From Phytoseiulus persimilis (Eukaryota > Arthropoda > Arachnida > Mesostigmata > Phytoseiidae), in contig CM075101.1 in the NCBI GenBank assembly GCA_037576195.1, forward strand, positions 1,922,001-1,986,000: a stretch of DNA of 64,000 nt, read 5' to 3'. Shown here piece by piece: positions 41,819-54,538 of this stretch. Every line of letters starts with the position of its first letter. Position 1 is the stretch's first letter. Both the position numbers and the translations under genes were made by a program. The notes under the pieces are model-generated. The model saw only the letters and a program-made list of their open reading frames with translations, had not been told where the DNA came from and did no database searches.

Positions 41819-43764
41819 ATGGATGGGGATACGGAGGGAAACCCCTTCGCCCCCAAGACGGCCTTGCCGCGCTCCCCACCAGCTATTAGCCAAAATCAAG
41901 AGATAGGTGAGCAAGTGGGAAACACAGACGAAACAGCCCAAAATATCGAAATGGAAACTGAAAATAGGGAGCCGGAAGAAGAACACGAATTCAAAACCCC
42001 GGAGAAGGAGAGCAAAAAGAGGAAGAAGCTCTCCTCCCCCCCAGAAGCCGAAACCTCACCAAAAACCGACAGTATCAGCGGAGAAATCGGTAGTCTACTA
42101 GAAGCAGCCAATAAACTCGAACACATGTGTAAATTACAATGCCCGAACACAAAGGTAGAAATTAAGATGGGAGCGAGCGATATCTGTCGCCAAATCAGAA
42201 AAATCAAGTCGATGAAAAAAGAGAGAGCACAAAGCATTGCGGAGGAATCGAATCGCCACGCCGATGCACACACTGAAGAGACCACACTACTCCACTCAGA
42301 AATAGATAGACTACAAAAAGAGTTAGAAACAACTAGGGAACAGTTAGACACCAGCAGAAACGAGAACCTAGCACTCAAAATCGCCCTCGATAGGAACAAA
42401 AGACTTCGGCACATTGATAGCAAGGAACTCTCCGACAAACTCAGCAGAATCGAAACCCCAGAAGACGTAGAACAGCTCCTCGAATACATCTGGCCCCCTA
42501 AAAGCTTCACAAAAGTCAAAAGCATCTTGAAAGCATTCTGGCCCCCTCCCCAAGTAGAATCCTCATCATCAACGAAGACAACAAAAAAGATATGGGTACA
42601 ATAAAACGCTTGGGCGCAATGTGCCCTAGAATCACAAAGAACTTCACGAAATGTAACAAGAAGAACAGGACCAGCGTGACTCTCAGACACGAAAACTCCG
42701 GATGATGAAGAAGAAACTCTCAGCATAATAGCCCACAAATTAGAAACATCATCCACCAAAGAAATAACCACAGCCCTAAAGAGAATCGTCAACGAACTAG
42801 AAAACCCGGACCAGCATCTCACAATTCACATCACGGAAGATATCAGCTCAGAACTAGCTACTAAGATCATTGAATGCTGTCTGAATCTCACAACCCATAA
42901 AGCGGACTTCTGCACAAAAGGCAGGTCCGGAAGGAAAACGAAAGGAAACTCAGAAGACAGGAACCTTATCATCAAGAAAACAGAGGGGAAAACATACGCC
43001 GATATGCTTAAGAATATAAAGGAATCAATAGGAGCAGCCCCAGCAGGACTCGACATACGGAGAATAACTGAAACAAAAGAGGGAGACATACTAATCAAAA
43101 CAAGGGAAGAACTCCAGGAGCATCGACCAACCTCACAGAACTTATCAGGAACAAAACGGGTTCAGAAGCTGAAATCCTCAGAGAAACTAAAAAGCTACTG
43201 ATAATACATGATCTGGATGGGGTCACGGACGAAAGAGAGATAGAAACTCGGATACGGGAACAAACTCAATGGGTTCAACCAATCAAAGTCTTCGAGCCGA
43301 AAAAATCCACCAACGGGAGCTGGAGCTCCAGGATCCTCCTGCCAAGGAGGACCGCTGAGACGCTCCTGAGGGGTAGGGGCATGAAAATCGGATGGAACTT
43401 CTGCAGGGTTACCGAAAAAATCACAGTCACACTATGCTTCAACTGCCTCAAACTCGGACACCTTGGCAAATACTGCAAAGAGCGACGATCGGAATATAAG
43501 AAATGCTACCGATGTACACTCAGGGAAAACCCGGGGGAGGAATGCACAGGACCCGCCAGATGCCTAGAATGCAACACACTGAATCACTTCAGCACATCCA
43601 GAGAATGCCCGGAATATAAGAAACTCATCGCCGAAAAGATCAAAGGGACCGAGGAAAAAAAGACGTGGGACACGACACGAGAAACCAAGACAGCACCATC
43701 AACAGACGACAATCGACGAGCAGCACCCCAAATACCAAGCCATGAACATGAACAAAAACAGTAA
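41819..43764 (+). pseudogene. LINE 2 ORF1 (gag-like)
   Basis: Begins at ATG 41819 with an acidic and coiled-coil-rich region (IDRLQKELETTREQLDTSRN). It is broken by stops and shifts between 42602 and 43381, and ends with zinc knuckles. The first reads CFNCLKLGHLGKYC; a second is degenerate, and a third reads CLECNTLNHFSTSREC. Such triple knuckles are typical of ORF1 in Jockey/R1-like elements. ORF2 starts 22 nt before its end. Confidence 0.78.
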
Positions 43765-46387
43765 TTTCAACAGAGTTCTGCAAATCAACCTCGATCGGAG
43801 CCGAACAGCACAAGACCTCGCAATACAAGTATGCTTGGAAAGGGAAATACATATCCTGACCGTCTCAGAGCCAAACATCGCAACACTCAACAACACTTGG
43901 ATAACTGACAAGAGTAACTCAGCAGCCCTAAAATTCATCAAAACAAGCTCACCATTTCACACAGGAAGAGGGGACGGCTTCGTGTGGGCCAGGTGGAACG
44001 ACACCGCCCTCTACAGTTGCTACCTCTCACCAAACACAACCCTCGAAACATTTCTGGATACACTTCACGACATATCTGTTAGCCTCCACAACCCACCGCC
44101 CAACACAAGAATAATAATCTCAGGGGACTTCAACTCAGCGTCTGCTGTCTGGGGCAGCGCGGACACAAACAGGAGAGGCCGACTCCTCTTCGAGTGGTGT
44201 GCAGCAAATGACCCCACGGTTGCAAACACCGGGGACAGACCGACTTTTGAAAGAGGGAACCAGAGATCACATATTGACGTCACATTCACAAACAACAGGG
44301 CAAGACACGCCATAAAAAACTGGTTCGTCCTCTCGGAGCCTAAGCGACCACAAATACATCAGATACGACATCACAGCGCGTGACCCACACAGAGCCAACA
44401 GAACAAAGAACCAGCGCTACAAACACAACTACAGAAACATAGACCCCGTTAAGTTCACGATGGAATTTGAAAAGCTTTCGAACGCCCAAGCGAACATCAC
44501 ACACACCGCTTGCAGGAAATCGAACATAAAGACACAAACACAAAACAGAGGAAGCTACTGGTGGAATGCAGAGGTTTCCGAAGCCCGGAGACTCTGCGCC
44601 AAGGCCCGAAGAGCGTACACCAGAGCAGACCCAACACACAGAGACTCGGAAAGAACGCTGTATGTCGAACAACGCAGCAAACTGAAAACAACGATACTCG
44701 AATCTAAAAAGAACACGTGGAAAAAACTCTGTGATGACATAGAAAAGTACCCCTGGAACACAGGATACAAAATCATAGCAGACAAACTCAGGCTCCCCAG
44801 AACTCAACTACCTGACGCACTCGTAAGAGACGCAATACACACACTTTTCCCCAGCGCATCCGAAAATCACAATGAATACAGGCACAGAAAACACGTTTTT
44901 CCCGAGATCACAGAGGGCGAGGTTGAGGACATCGCCGATGAAATCCCCTCGAACAAAGCCCCGGGGCAGGATGGTATACCCGCCAAAGCTACAAAACTGA
45001 TCATGAAAAAATTTCCGAAAATCTACTGCTCCCTCACCAACTCGCTTCTCAGAGACTCCATTTTCCCCGCCATATGGAAAACAGCAGAGGTTGTGCTTAT
45101 ACATAAGCCGGCAAAACCTATGGGGCTCCCAAACTCATACCGACCTATCTGCCTGCTGGGCACACTATCTAAATCATTCGAAAGAATAATATACAACCGT
45201 CTTACCGCCGAGCTGACAGAAAGAAACCTCTTACACGAAAATCAATACGGTTTCCGACGAGGAAAATCCACGACTACGGCAATCCAGAAAGTTCTCGAAG
45301 GCCCCCGACGGGAACTGACTAAATCGAGCCAAAATAGATACGTCCACCTTCTCATCCTTTTAGACCTAAAAAACGCATTTAATTCAGTCAGTTGGAACTC
45401 TCTAAAGGACAGTTTAACAGCACTCGATATCTCAGAATACCTCAAATCGATATTGATCAACTACCTGGAGGACAGGTGGGTCTCCTGCGGGAATACCGAG
45501 CACGAAATGACGGCCGGAATCCCCCAGGAGTCTACCATATACTGGGTCCGACATTATGGAACATTATGTACGATAACCTCTTCAGAATCTCTCTCCCTCA
45601 CGGATCCGAGCTCACCGGCTACGCAGATGATATCTGCCTCAGCATCAGAGGAGCGGATGAGGAGGAGTGCGAGAAAATCGCGAATGACTCCCTCGAAATC
45701 GTATCAGAATGGTTAACAGAGAGATGCCTCGAAATAGCTCCCTCTTAATCCGAAGCGATTTTCATCAGTAGAAAGCACAGAATCAAGGAAATATCTCTCA
45801 CCTGTGAAAATCAGCCCATCTGCGCTAGCAAAATCGTCAAATATCTAGGAGTTTACATTGACACTAAGCTCTCTTTCCTCCCCCACATTAAAAATATAAC
45901 CAGCAAAGCGAGCAGGATATCAAACCGCCTCTGCGCCCTCATGGCACGCACCTACGGAGCGGGAGAGGAGAAGAGGAAGACCCTCGCATCCGTAGCCTGG
46001 TCCATTATCAACTACGCCCACCCAATCTGGTACAGCAGCCTCACGAACAGAACCTACGTCAAAGAAATTCTCAGCTCTCAAAGAATAACCGCCCTGCGGA
46101 TAAGCAGGGCATATCGCACTGTCTCCACGGAGGCGGCACTGGTAATCTCAAGGTGTATACCCTGGCACCTGAGACTACGTTCACTAAACCACAGAGATAC
46201 AAACAGCACACAAACAAGCCGAGACCAGGAACTCGACTGCCTCGACTGGTGGCAGGAGACGTGGGACGCAAACACCGGTAAAGGACAGTGGACCAAAAAA
46301 CTTATCCCCAATTTAAAGACCTGGTATAATAGGACACACGGCGAACTTTCATACCATATCACACAAGCACTCACCGGACACGGCTGA
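43742..46387 (+). pseudogene. LINE 2 ORF2 (endonuclease-RT)
   Basis: Endonuclease with LQINLDRSRTAQDLA, SEPN, IISGDFNSAS and RSHIDVTF. RT in the next frame from about 44460 has NKAPGQDGIPAKA, SYRPICLL, LLDLKNAFNSVSW (motif A) and, after a shift near 45540, LTGYADDICLS (catalytic YADD). It continues to a C-terminal CVQC...HTIFRC zinc motif near 46440-46490. Frame changes near 44370, 45540 and 45747 inactivate it. Confidence 0.83.
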
Positions 46388-46789
46388 TTCCAAGCGTACC
46401 TTCATAAAATTGGCGAGAAAATCACACCAACATGCGTCCAGTGCACCTCCGGGGACGACGACACAGCAGAACACACCATTTTCAGATGTTCCGCATTCAG
46501 AGACCAATGACTGGCCTTCTTTACTCACTCCGATATCAGACCGGAAAACCTCATAGAACACATCACCGATAGCTCCGAGGCATGGGGCAGTTTCGATAAA
46601 TTCATGACAGAGGCACTCCAAATTAAAGAAAAATACGATATCCCTCTCACCACACAAAACCCAGTCAGTGGTACTACAATCCAACAGAACACAACAAACT
46701 GAGACCTCAGAGTCTCCAGGCTGGGTGCTGAGGAAAACCAGGGATACCGGCACCCGTCGAGGCAAAGAGGTTGGTTTTTAGTGAGTCTG

Positions 46790-47146
46790 TGTTGAAATAT
46801 CACTCCGTTTCTGGTATCTGAAACACGTCTTAGTTCGGACTGTCATTTTAGTGTATACGGGGACGGTAATACAGTACCGTGGGCGACAAGCCCTTACTGG
46901 GAGACACAGTACAGCAGTATCCCAGAATTGTATGTAACCCTGAGCCGAAGGCCATCCGCCTTCGGCTCATGCAAACCCACACTCTTTGTTGGGTATATAT
47001 ACACGCAATAAAGGCAATGCCCACGAGGAGCTAAGTAAGAGCAACAGACCCCTGTCTCTTAATTTCGTGCCGTGATCTTCCAGACCACAGACCGTACTTC
47101 CAGATCGGGTGTCCACCGGCTGAGCACAGTGGACTAAAATCCAACA
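46790..47146 (+). repeat. 5' LTR of copia C'
   Basis: 357 bp with TATATATACACGCAATAAAGG, giving a TATA-like core and AATAAA close together. It is followed by TTCGTTATTGCGCACGA, a diverged form of the tRNA-Ile-like site of family B. Confidence 0.9.
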
Positions 47147-47257
47147 TTCGTTATTGCGCACGATCGAATCTACGGACACGACGTCTCGGAAAGTACATTG
47201 TGAAAGTGTGTGACTCTCTAGTGAAGTGTCTCATCAGTGCACACACTGACATCGAAG

Positions 47258-48510
47258 ATGGACCCAATGGAGAGTCCCCGAGTACCGGAAGATTCCACCA
47301 GCTCCCACGGCTATAGTGACTTAGGTGACGACATGCAAGGACCCTCAAGAAGATACACCGACGGCCTGAAAGAAGACAACAAGGAGGATGTAGGCTTCAA
47401 CGCACTCGACATCGGGACAAAACATCGCAACACAGAACTCGTCGTCCTAAAGCTTGATGGCTCGAACTTTACAGCATGGAAAGTAATGATTTACGCAGCA
47501 TTGGATGCAGACCCGTACGCCCTCGATGTGACAACCGGAAAACTGATTCCACCTCCACCGGGAACAGACCCTAAGGAGGCGGCCATACAACAACAGAAGT
47601 ATGAGGCAGGAAACCGAGCGAGAAGATGCACCCTATTTGCATCAATCCAAACGGCCCTGGCGGTCTCCCTGTTCTCCGACAATGCAGCTGTCATCGAAGC
47701 CGCTGAAATGTGGAGACTGATTACTGAGAAGTTCAAAGCTACTAGCGGAGGACTGAAACAGTTGGCCCTCACCAAACTGATGGGCTACAAATATCAGCAA
47801 AACAAATCAGCCGGAGACAACCTGTTCCGCTTCAAACAGATTGCGGGACACAACGAGACATTAGGGATCAAGATCCCACAGGATATGAAGATCACCATAC
47901 TCCTGGCCAGCCTTCCGTCATCATGGGAACCTTTCAAACAAGCACCTTTCAAGGGCACGAAGCCCTTTCACAGCGAGGGAGGACTCAGGGAAATCTCTGA
48001 CTCATCTCATGGCGGCCATCGAGAGTGAAGCACTCCGACGCGGCAACCACGACGTGAATGAGGTAACGGCTCTGTTCTCCAAGCTCCATACTTCCTATGG
48101 AAGAAGACGCCGGAACCTACCATCGAGAGACCAGTGTCAATAGGACCACCACGAGCACCACCGAGAGGACCTGTTAAAACTGTGGACGATCAGGTCATCT
48201 GATTGCTCAGTGCCGGGCTCCTCGGCAGAACAAGAACCCAGGACAGGCTCAACGACAAACAACTCGTTCCAGAGCCAACCAGGGTGGACTACGACCATTC
48301 AACCGCCGACAAAAACAACGTCAGGCAAGTGCCAACCACACCCTAGTGCGTGCCATCGAAGCCCTCAACTGCGGGATAGCGGTGGCAGAATCACACTCTG
48401 TCACCATCGACAACCAGTATCTCGTTGACAGCGGATCCAACTTCCATATGACCCACAGCAGGGATAATATGATCAACTACACGCCTTACTCTCAGCCACG
48501 GTAGATCAGA
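47258..48510 (+). pseudogene. gag: copia C' gag-protease
   Basis: ATG 47258 (MDPMESPRVP). Intact gag core to LPSSWEPFKQ, then a frameshift near 47945, a damaged zinc knuckle (NCGRSGHLIAQC, first Cys codon altered nearby), and protease LVDSGSNFHMT near 48425 followed by a stop. Not functional. Confidence 0.83.
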
Positions 48511-49560
48511 CTAGGCGGTTCCAAGACTCTGAGCTCACCGGGTTATGGAACTGTTCGTCTTGGTCTCATGGTGGATGGAATTCCATGCACCATATTGCTG
48601 AGAGAGGTGCTGTACGTTCCAAGGCTACGCAACAACCTCCTGTCGGCTTCCAAACTCGCGGATGACGGTTTTGATATCAGTATCAAACCTGAGAAGATCA
48701 TCATCTCCCGCGATGGACACAGCATTTTTGCCAATGGTCTCTACATCATCTCTGCAAACTACATCGCGGAGGGAAACCAGGCCGAAGATGGAAAGAAGGT
48801 CAGCCTACTAGAAGTTCACCGAAATTTTGCCCACATCAACGTAGGATGGCTCAAGCCAATGTTAGAGAGAGAGGGCTATGAAGTGATCCCCGATTTTGTC
48901 AGCTGTGAGAGCTGTATCAAAGGAAAGATGCATCGAGCTAGCTACCGACAGAAGCCTAGCGATTCACTTGCCCCTCGCATCGGGTGGATCAGCAGTGATG
49001 TCTGCTTCATAAGCACGCCTTCTACGGATGACATACAGCCTTTCTCACATTGTCAGATAGCAAAAGCCATTTCCGAAAAACGTACTTTCTCCATAATAAA
49101 TCAGAAGTCTTCGAACGCATCCGTGACTTTCTCAAATGGTTCAAACTCAGAACGGGACAGCAGGTTTATCATTTCCACTCTGATGGGGGTTCTGAATTCA
49201 AGAACAGCAGAGTACAGTCACTCCTGAGGTCGACAGGTTGTGACTATTCGTACTCGGCTCCGAGGACCCCGCAGCATAATTCGATTTCGGAGAGATTAAA
49301 TCGAACGTTGCTGAACCTTGCTAGAACTATGATCATTGACAGTGAGTTACAAAAGCCTGTTTGGGCTGAGGCTGTGAATTTCGCGACATCAACAAACCCT
49401 CGCAGTCAAAAGAAGACAGTGATCCAACAACAGAAGATCTCAGTGAACCAACACCCGAAGATTCAAACAATTCGGGCACTGCAGAAGATGAAGAATGGAA
49501 CGGAGAAAGAAATGTGGATGAAGAATTAGGGGTAGCTGTTGATCATGAATCCAGCAACCC
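48511..49560 (+). pseudogene. pol: copia C' pre-integrase and truncated integrase
   Basis: Pre-integrase zinc region (HRNFAHIN, CESCIKGKMH) in one frame. The integrase core is in the next: FHSDGGSEFKNSR and TPQHNSISERLNRTLL. It stops in the linker, where the deletion to the LTR begins. Confidence 0.83.
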
Positions 49561-49904
49561 CTCCGTTTCTGGTATCTGAAACACGTCTTAGTTCAGACTG
49601 TCATTTTAGTGTATACGGGGATGGTAATACAGTACCGTGGGCGACAAGCCCTTACTGGGAGACACAGTACAGCAGTATCCCAGAATTGTATGTAACCCTG
49701 AGCCGAAGGCCATCCGCCTTCGGCTCATGCAAACCCACACTCTTTGTTGGGTATATATACACGCAATAAAGGCAATGCCCACGAGGAGCTAAGTAAGAGC
49801 AACAGACCCCTGTCTCTTCATTTCGTGCCGTGATCTTCCAGACCCCAGACCGTACTTCCAGATCGAGTGTCCACCGGCTGAGCACAGTGGACTAAAATCC
49901 AACA
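49561..49904 (+). repeat. 3' LTR of copia C', 5'-trimmed
   Basis: 344 bp, matches 46803-47146. Confidence 0.92.
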
Positions 49905-49998
49905 GTCTGCGAGTCTCACAGTACCCGCGCGCGAAGCATCGGCCGCGGGTCTGCATCATGCATTTTCCACCTCTGGAAAAAAAAAAAAAAAAAAAAAA

Positions 49999-51351
49999 GC
50001 CCCGGACTGAAACAGAGCTGCCCCCTCTCCAGCACCCTATCTATCCTCTACACATCGGAACTCGAGACCAGGCTCACGCAGAGTGGAGCAGGCTTCGAAG
50101 TCCGATCCGAGAAGTGGAGATGGGATCTGAGGGAAGAAGGCTCCTTCAACATCCCAGGTCCCCTCTCTGCCGATGACATAGTCCTGATGGCGAAATCCGC
50201 GAATGAGCTGAAGAAGCTACTGTCGATAACGGGCGAATTCGGTACTGAGAGAAAGCCTACCTTCAACCCCGCAAAGAGCGCCATGGTCATGTTCTCAAAA
50301 CTAAGCACTGGCGAACACGTCAGCCTAGGAATACAAGGACAACTCCTTCCACTCGTACACTAATACAAGTATCTTGGAATCACACTGTCTGACAGCAGAA
50401 GATACCTCGACAAACGGGAAGGTATCTGTCAGCAAGAAGCCACAACTGTCCTTCACAGAATGCACGCCACATCCATATGGAGCTTTATTAGATTCGAAAT
50501 CTCAAAAGCCCAATGGAAAGCGACCGCAGTCACCAAGCTTACATACAGTAACTCGGTGACAATCACGTCGAAGAAACTACAGGACCTGCTGGAAAAGACT
50601 CAACGCGATGCAGGCCGCTGGGCCCTAGGCATATCAGGCTACAAAGTAGCCAATGAAATCATGCTGGGAGAGCTTGGATGGTCCCTATTCGAAGCCAGGG
50701 AAGCTCAGAGCAAGCTCAGATACATGAAACGTATCCAACACATGCCAAACGAGAGATGGTCGAAATCTCTCCTGAACATGATGGAGATACTCGGAACACA
50801 GACCGAGCTCTGCACCCGAACGCAGACACTAAGTCACCAATACGGCTGTGACCGGATCGAGCCATCAATATCGAGTCAAGGAACACCAGCCCTTAACGCA
50901 TATAACTCACTGATAAACAAGAGAGTTAGAGAAATGCAAGAGCACAGCTGGAGGCGAGACATGCTTCTGAAAAACAGCCTGAGCCTATACCGTAAGGGAA
51001 AAACCTCCCCCGGTACATGTTCTCGCCTCTAAGGCAATCGAAGGGGGGATGCTCTACTAGCCCTAGCAAGAGCAGGAATGCTGCCAACTAGAAGACTTTC
51101 CGAACAACAGGGCATCAACACCTGCCCAAAATGCGGCACATGCGAAGAAACTGTACAACACCTAATCTTCGAATGTAATGACGCACATTACACAGACGAT
51201 GATTTCCTCAAAGCACTAGGTCTCCCGGAGGAAATGCAAGACCCATCGCTAGTGTACAAGACAAAGCTTGCCCTTAGAAAGGGAGAAAAGGAGACCAAAC
51301 GATCTTAAATGGAAGGCTGACCCGGACAGAATGCCAAGAGAGAGAAAGCCA
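49999..51351 (+). pseudogene. LINE 1 RT C-terminal half
   Basis: Resumes LINE 1 RT after LINE 2 in the SPGLKQSCPLS block (motif B). PLSADDIVLMAKS supplies the catalytic Asp pair, then the thumb (YKYLGITLSDS). A terminal zinc motif follows, CPKCGTCEETVQHLIFEC, at about 51125-51175. Stops at 50361 and 51030 break the frame. Confidence 0.78.
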
Positions 51352-51370
51352 AGATCAATAAACCCATACC

Positions 51371-53139
51371 AGATGAAAATTTTATTACCAATGTCTGGTA
51401 GTATGTGTATGTATGAGGATGCTACCTCTGTGGATCATGTACATCTCAACCAATCAAATTCGTCATATCGGGTACATTCATATAAATGATATTGGGAACA
51501 AGGGTTTCCACATAAAGAGCAGAGACAATCCTCCGCTGGCTCGTGTCTGTTCTCCTTTGAGCAGATCACGTGGTGAAAACCATGAGCCGCACCTCTTGTT
51601 ATCCGATGTCTGTTTCTATAACTGGGGTCCAGTTCTGTTTTCTTCTGGTACCATCGTTCAAGGTGTCGCTTGTACGTCGGGGTCTGCGGAAGTTCGTATT
51701 TCCTCATCAGTTCTTGCGTTAGAAGGGGCGCATCTGCTATGATGTAAACCAGTCTATCCTGTGTTGTGCGATGAAGGCAAAGGGCAGATTTCAGGAAACT
51801 CGCTTTCAGTTTATCGAAGAGTTCCATCTGTGTTTCTGTGATGTGTCTCCAAAATATTTGAATTCCGTATGAGGCTATCGGTGCTATCTTTAGTTCGAAT
51901 AGCGCCAATGCTGTGGATATCGATAACTCCTGAGGTCTACGAATGGCGTAGAACGCCAGTTTTGCTTTGTTGAGACGTTGCTTGACATGTCTCGCGAAAT
52001 TGATACCCCGACTAGTGATCTCTATTCCAAGGTAACAGAAGCTGTTCACCCTTTCGATAGTTATTCCTGACAGTTTGAAGATATCACTCTCGGCCGGGAG
52101 TCCTCCCCTCCCTACTCTCATGAATTTCGTCTTTGCAACATTGATTGTGAGTTTGTTGTCAGCCGAGTAATTTTGCAGGGTCTCCATTGCTTTTTGAAGC
52201 TGCCTGCGGCTACGTGAGTGAATGACGGCATCGTCTGCGTACAGAATCGTCGATACGAGGTCGTGTTTGCTGCTGATCAGTTTCGGTAGATCGCTAAGGA
52301 GTACCGAGAAAAACAATGGGCTGGAGTTTTCTCCCTGGGCAACTCCTGTAGTCTGTGCAAATTGCGGATGCTCTCCAACTCCGTCGTCGATCATTACTCC
52401 TCCTTCTTGTAGCATTTGGTGGATCAGTCTGAGCATTTTACTTGTTACCCCCGCTTCGGCGAGTTCCCTTAGGATGATGTCCCGCGCGGAAAGATCGAAA
52501 GCGGCCTTATAATCTATAAAAATGGCATATAGTGGCGCTTGCTTTGGCTCAATAGCTGTTTCGATCTTGTCCATGAGGGTTTCGCAAGCTAGGATTGTTG
52601 ATTTTCCTTCTCTGAATCCAAATTGCTCATTTGGGATGACTTCTTTGAAATCGAGGTATCTTGTCAATCTTTTGGTGACCAGAGCTGACAACAATTTTCC
52701 AAGGACGTTTCTCTTTGCTATCCCTCTCCAAGAGGATGGTTCCGTAGGGTTTCCTTTGCCTTTTGGGATAATGGTCAGGTCACAGTTCCTCCATTCTGGA
52801 GGTATTTCGCCACGCTCAAGGCATGCATTCAAGAGTGATGTGATGTGCGGGATGATCGCTCCGCTCTGTTGAAGGTGCTCGTTGAGAATCTGGTTGGGGC
52901 CTGGAGCTTTGCGTCTGGGCAAAAGTCGGATCGCATCGAACACCTCGGAGATCGACCATGTCGCTTCCATGAGTTCGGCCTCTGCCTGTTCTTCTTCTTC
53001 TCTGACCCAGGAGAACAGCTGTAGCTCTGTCGGGATCGTGTTTTCAGCGTTGAACAGCGTGGCGAAATGTTATGCCAGCTCATAGGAGGGAATTGGACAG
53101 TTCTGCCGGCTTTGATCTCTCCTAAGCCATTTGTATGCA
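51371..53139 (-). mobile_element. LINE 3, 5'-truncated non-LTR retrotransposon
   Basis: Minus strand; 14-bp duplication AATAAACCCATACC at 51357-51370 and 53140-53153. It begins inside RT. The 3' end has AATAAAATTTTCATCT and no long poly(A). Its target straddles the LINE 1 duplication, so it arrived after LINE 1. Confidence 0.85.
51435..52970 (-). pseudogene. LINE 3 reverse transcriptase
   Basis: Long open RT frame: RRKAPGPNQILNEHL, SSWRGIAKRNVLGKL, FGFREGKSTILACE, AIFIDYKAAFDLS (motif A), ILYADDAVIHS (catalytic), FCYLGIEI. The C-terminal zinc motif is CLCSLCGNPCSQYHLYEC. The frame is uninterrupted for about 511 codons, but the endonuclease is missing by 5' truncation, with one stop near 53070 upstream. 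Confidence 0.85.
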
Positions 53140-54452
53140 AATAAACCCATACCCACACAACCAATTCGATTCCTTTCGCCCTTCCTTCAACAACAACCAG
53201 AGATACAATAACTACCCACGATCAAACTCATTCAATTATAATCGACTCAACGCTCCCCGCCCGAACCAGTATCGAAACAATCAATACCAACCCAAACCCA
53301 TGCAAACACCCTCATACACAAACAACCCACGAGGTGCGACCAACCAACGCAGCCACAACAAATATCGAGGCTTCAGAGGACGCGGCGATTACCGAAACTA
53401 AACCCCGCGTGCACACCTCACTCAAATCGAAACGGGGCAATCAACCCTCTTCGAAGCTGAACAGTTCATGGAATCTACCTCAAACGAAATTGTTGAAGCA
53501 GAAAAATGGATCCCAGACTCCGGAAGCTCAAATCATTTTGCAATTCACTACAGCCTTCTTCAACTATGAAGAACTAGAAACTCCACTCATAATCAGGGTG
53601 GGCAACTCGGAAACGCTTCGAGCAATCAGTACAGGCACGATTCTGCTCGGGACTTATACGACCCTGGACCAGGCCATCATTTGCCTTGATCACGCTTCTT
53701 AAGCGCCCGGTCTCCGTCGGAACTTGGTCTCGATTTCCGCATTACTCAGCGACAGCTGGACTGTCATGACAAACCGGACTTCGCTCACCATATCCAAAAA
53801 TTCACATACTATCCCCGGGCACCTTGAACATGGTGTCTATGTTCTTAACGCTACACCAATCCTTCCACTCAATAGTCCACAAGTGTTCATCTCCCTCATT
53901 AACAGTAACCCGTCTCTACAAGAAGCCCATGAGGCATTCGGTCATATCAACAAAAACGCAATGCAGAAGCTACTTAGAAAGAACAAAATTCGGTTCAAAT
54001 CAGACAACGAGGAATGCGAATCATGCATCGAAGGAAAATGAATAGGACAAGTTACCATTCTAAACCTGGAACGATGAGGCCAACCTGACTAGGCCAACTG
54101 CTTCACCCTGACCTTTGTGGTCCTCTTCGGCCTTCCTTGGGAGGTCAGCGATATTTCTTGGACCTACACGAACAAACATCCCGATTCAATATTCTCCATT
54201 TACTAGAGGAAAAGAGTGGAACTCCGGAGCTCATCATCAAATATTTGGAATGGTTTAAAAACCGAACCGGCACCGATATCAAAGCATTATTCACTGATGG
54301 TGAAAGGGAATTTTGCAACTCAACATTAAGGAAAGCTCTTGATGATATAGGCGCAGAGCATATCGTCACGCCACCAATGGCTCACGAATCTAACGGCTTA
54401 GCGGAGAGAAACAATAAGACCATTCAAAAACTCGCTCGTACCATGCTCATTT
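53140..54452 (+). pseudogene. pol: copia D gag end, protease and integrase
   Basis: Asn/Arg-rich gag tail (FRGRGDYRN), then a protease site WIPDSGSSNHFA near 53510. The pre-integrase zinc region (HEAFGHIN, CESCIEGK) is at about 53930-54035, and the integrase core follows (LFTDGEREFCN; MAHESNGLAERNNKT). At least six frame breaks. Ends where the A-family LTR starts. Confidence 0.78.
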
Positions 54453-54538
54453 TGATGAGCCTTTTGGACCTGGCTCTAGCTTCTTTGCGGCTGGATGAGA
54501 AGATCGGTGGCGCGTACAAGACTTGCCTAGAGACGACG

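Larger units (their letters stand above)
46790..49904 (+). mobile_element. copia C', internally deleted relative of family B
   Basis: Target duplication GTCTG at 46785-46789 and 49905-49909. 5' LTR 46790-47146 (TGTTGA to CCAACA). The 3' LTR 49561-49904 lacks its first 13 bases because a deletion joins mid-integrase directly to the LTR, removing RT, RNase H and any 3' genes. LTRs differ at about five positions. Gag closely resembles family B (SSHGYSDLGD). Confidence 0.92.
41505..49998 (+). mobile_element. LINE 2, full-length-like non-LTR retrotransposon with poly(A) tail
   Basis: Inserted in LINE 1 RT, with duplication AAGCCCCG at 41497-41504 and 49997-50004 and a run of 22 As at 49977-49998. 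It has a 5' untranslated region, an ORF1 with CCHC knuckles, and an ORF2 with endonuclease, RT and terminal zinc motif. This layout fits the Jockey/R1 group. It is interrupted near its 3' end by copia C'. Confidence 0.88.
40182..51351 (+). mobile_element. LINE 1, 5'-truncated non-LTR retrotransposon
   Basis: Pieces 40182-41504 and 49997-51351, split by LINE 2. Target duplication AGATCAA at 40175-40181 and 51352-51358. Coding starts within the endonuclease, so the element is 5' truncated. No poly(A) tail is visible at the 3' end. Confidence 0.78.
21501..54452 (+). mobile_element. old Ty1/copia element D, split into three pieces
   Basis: Pieces 21501-21999, 39797-40181 and 53140-54452 join into one copia gag-protease-integrase order on the plus strand. 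The gaps are filled by the BEL element with its TTCAG duplication, LINE 1 with an AGATCAA duplication, and LINE 3. The 3' part is lost where an A-family LTR begins at 54453. D is the oldest recognisable layer of this half of the window. LTRs are not identified. Confidence 0.82.

Noticed and set aside
41896-42822. 308-residue minus-strand frame opposite LINE 2 ORF1
   Set aside because: Ser-rich mirror of a Glu/Lys-rich coiled-coil gene; no promoter, homology or motif.
43804-44383. A host DNA-repair endonuclease gene
   Set aside because: The endonuclease motifs are continuous with a LINE RT, a poly(A) tail and target duplications.
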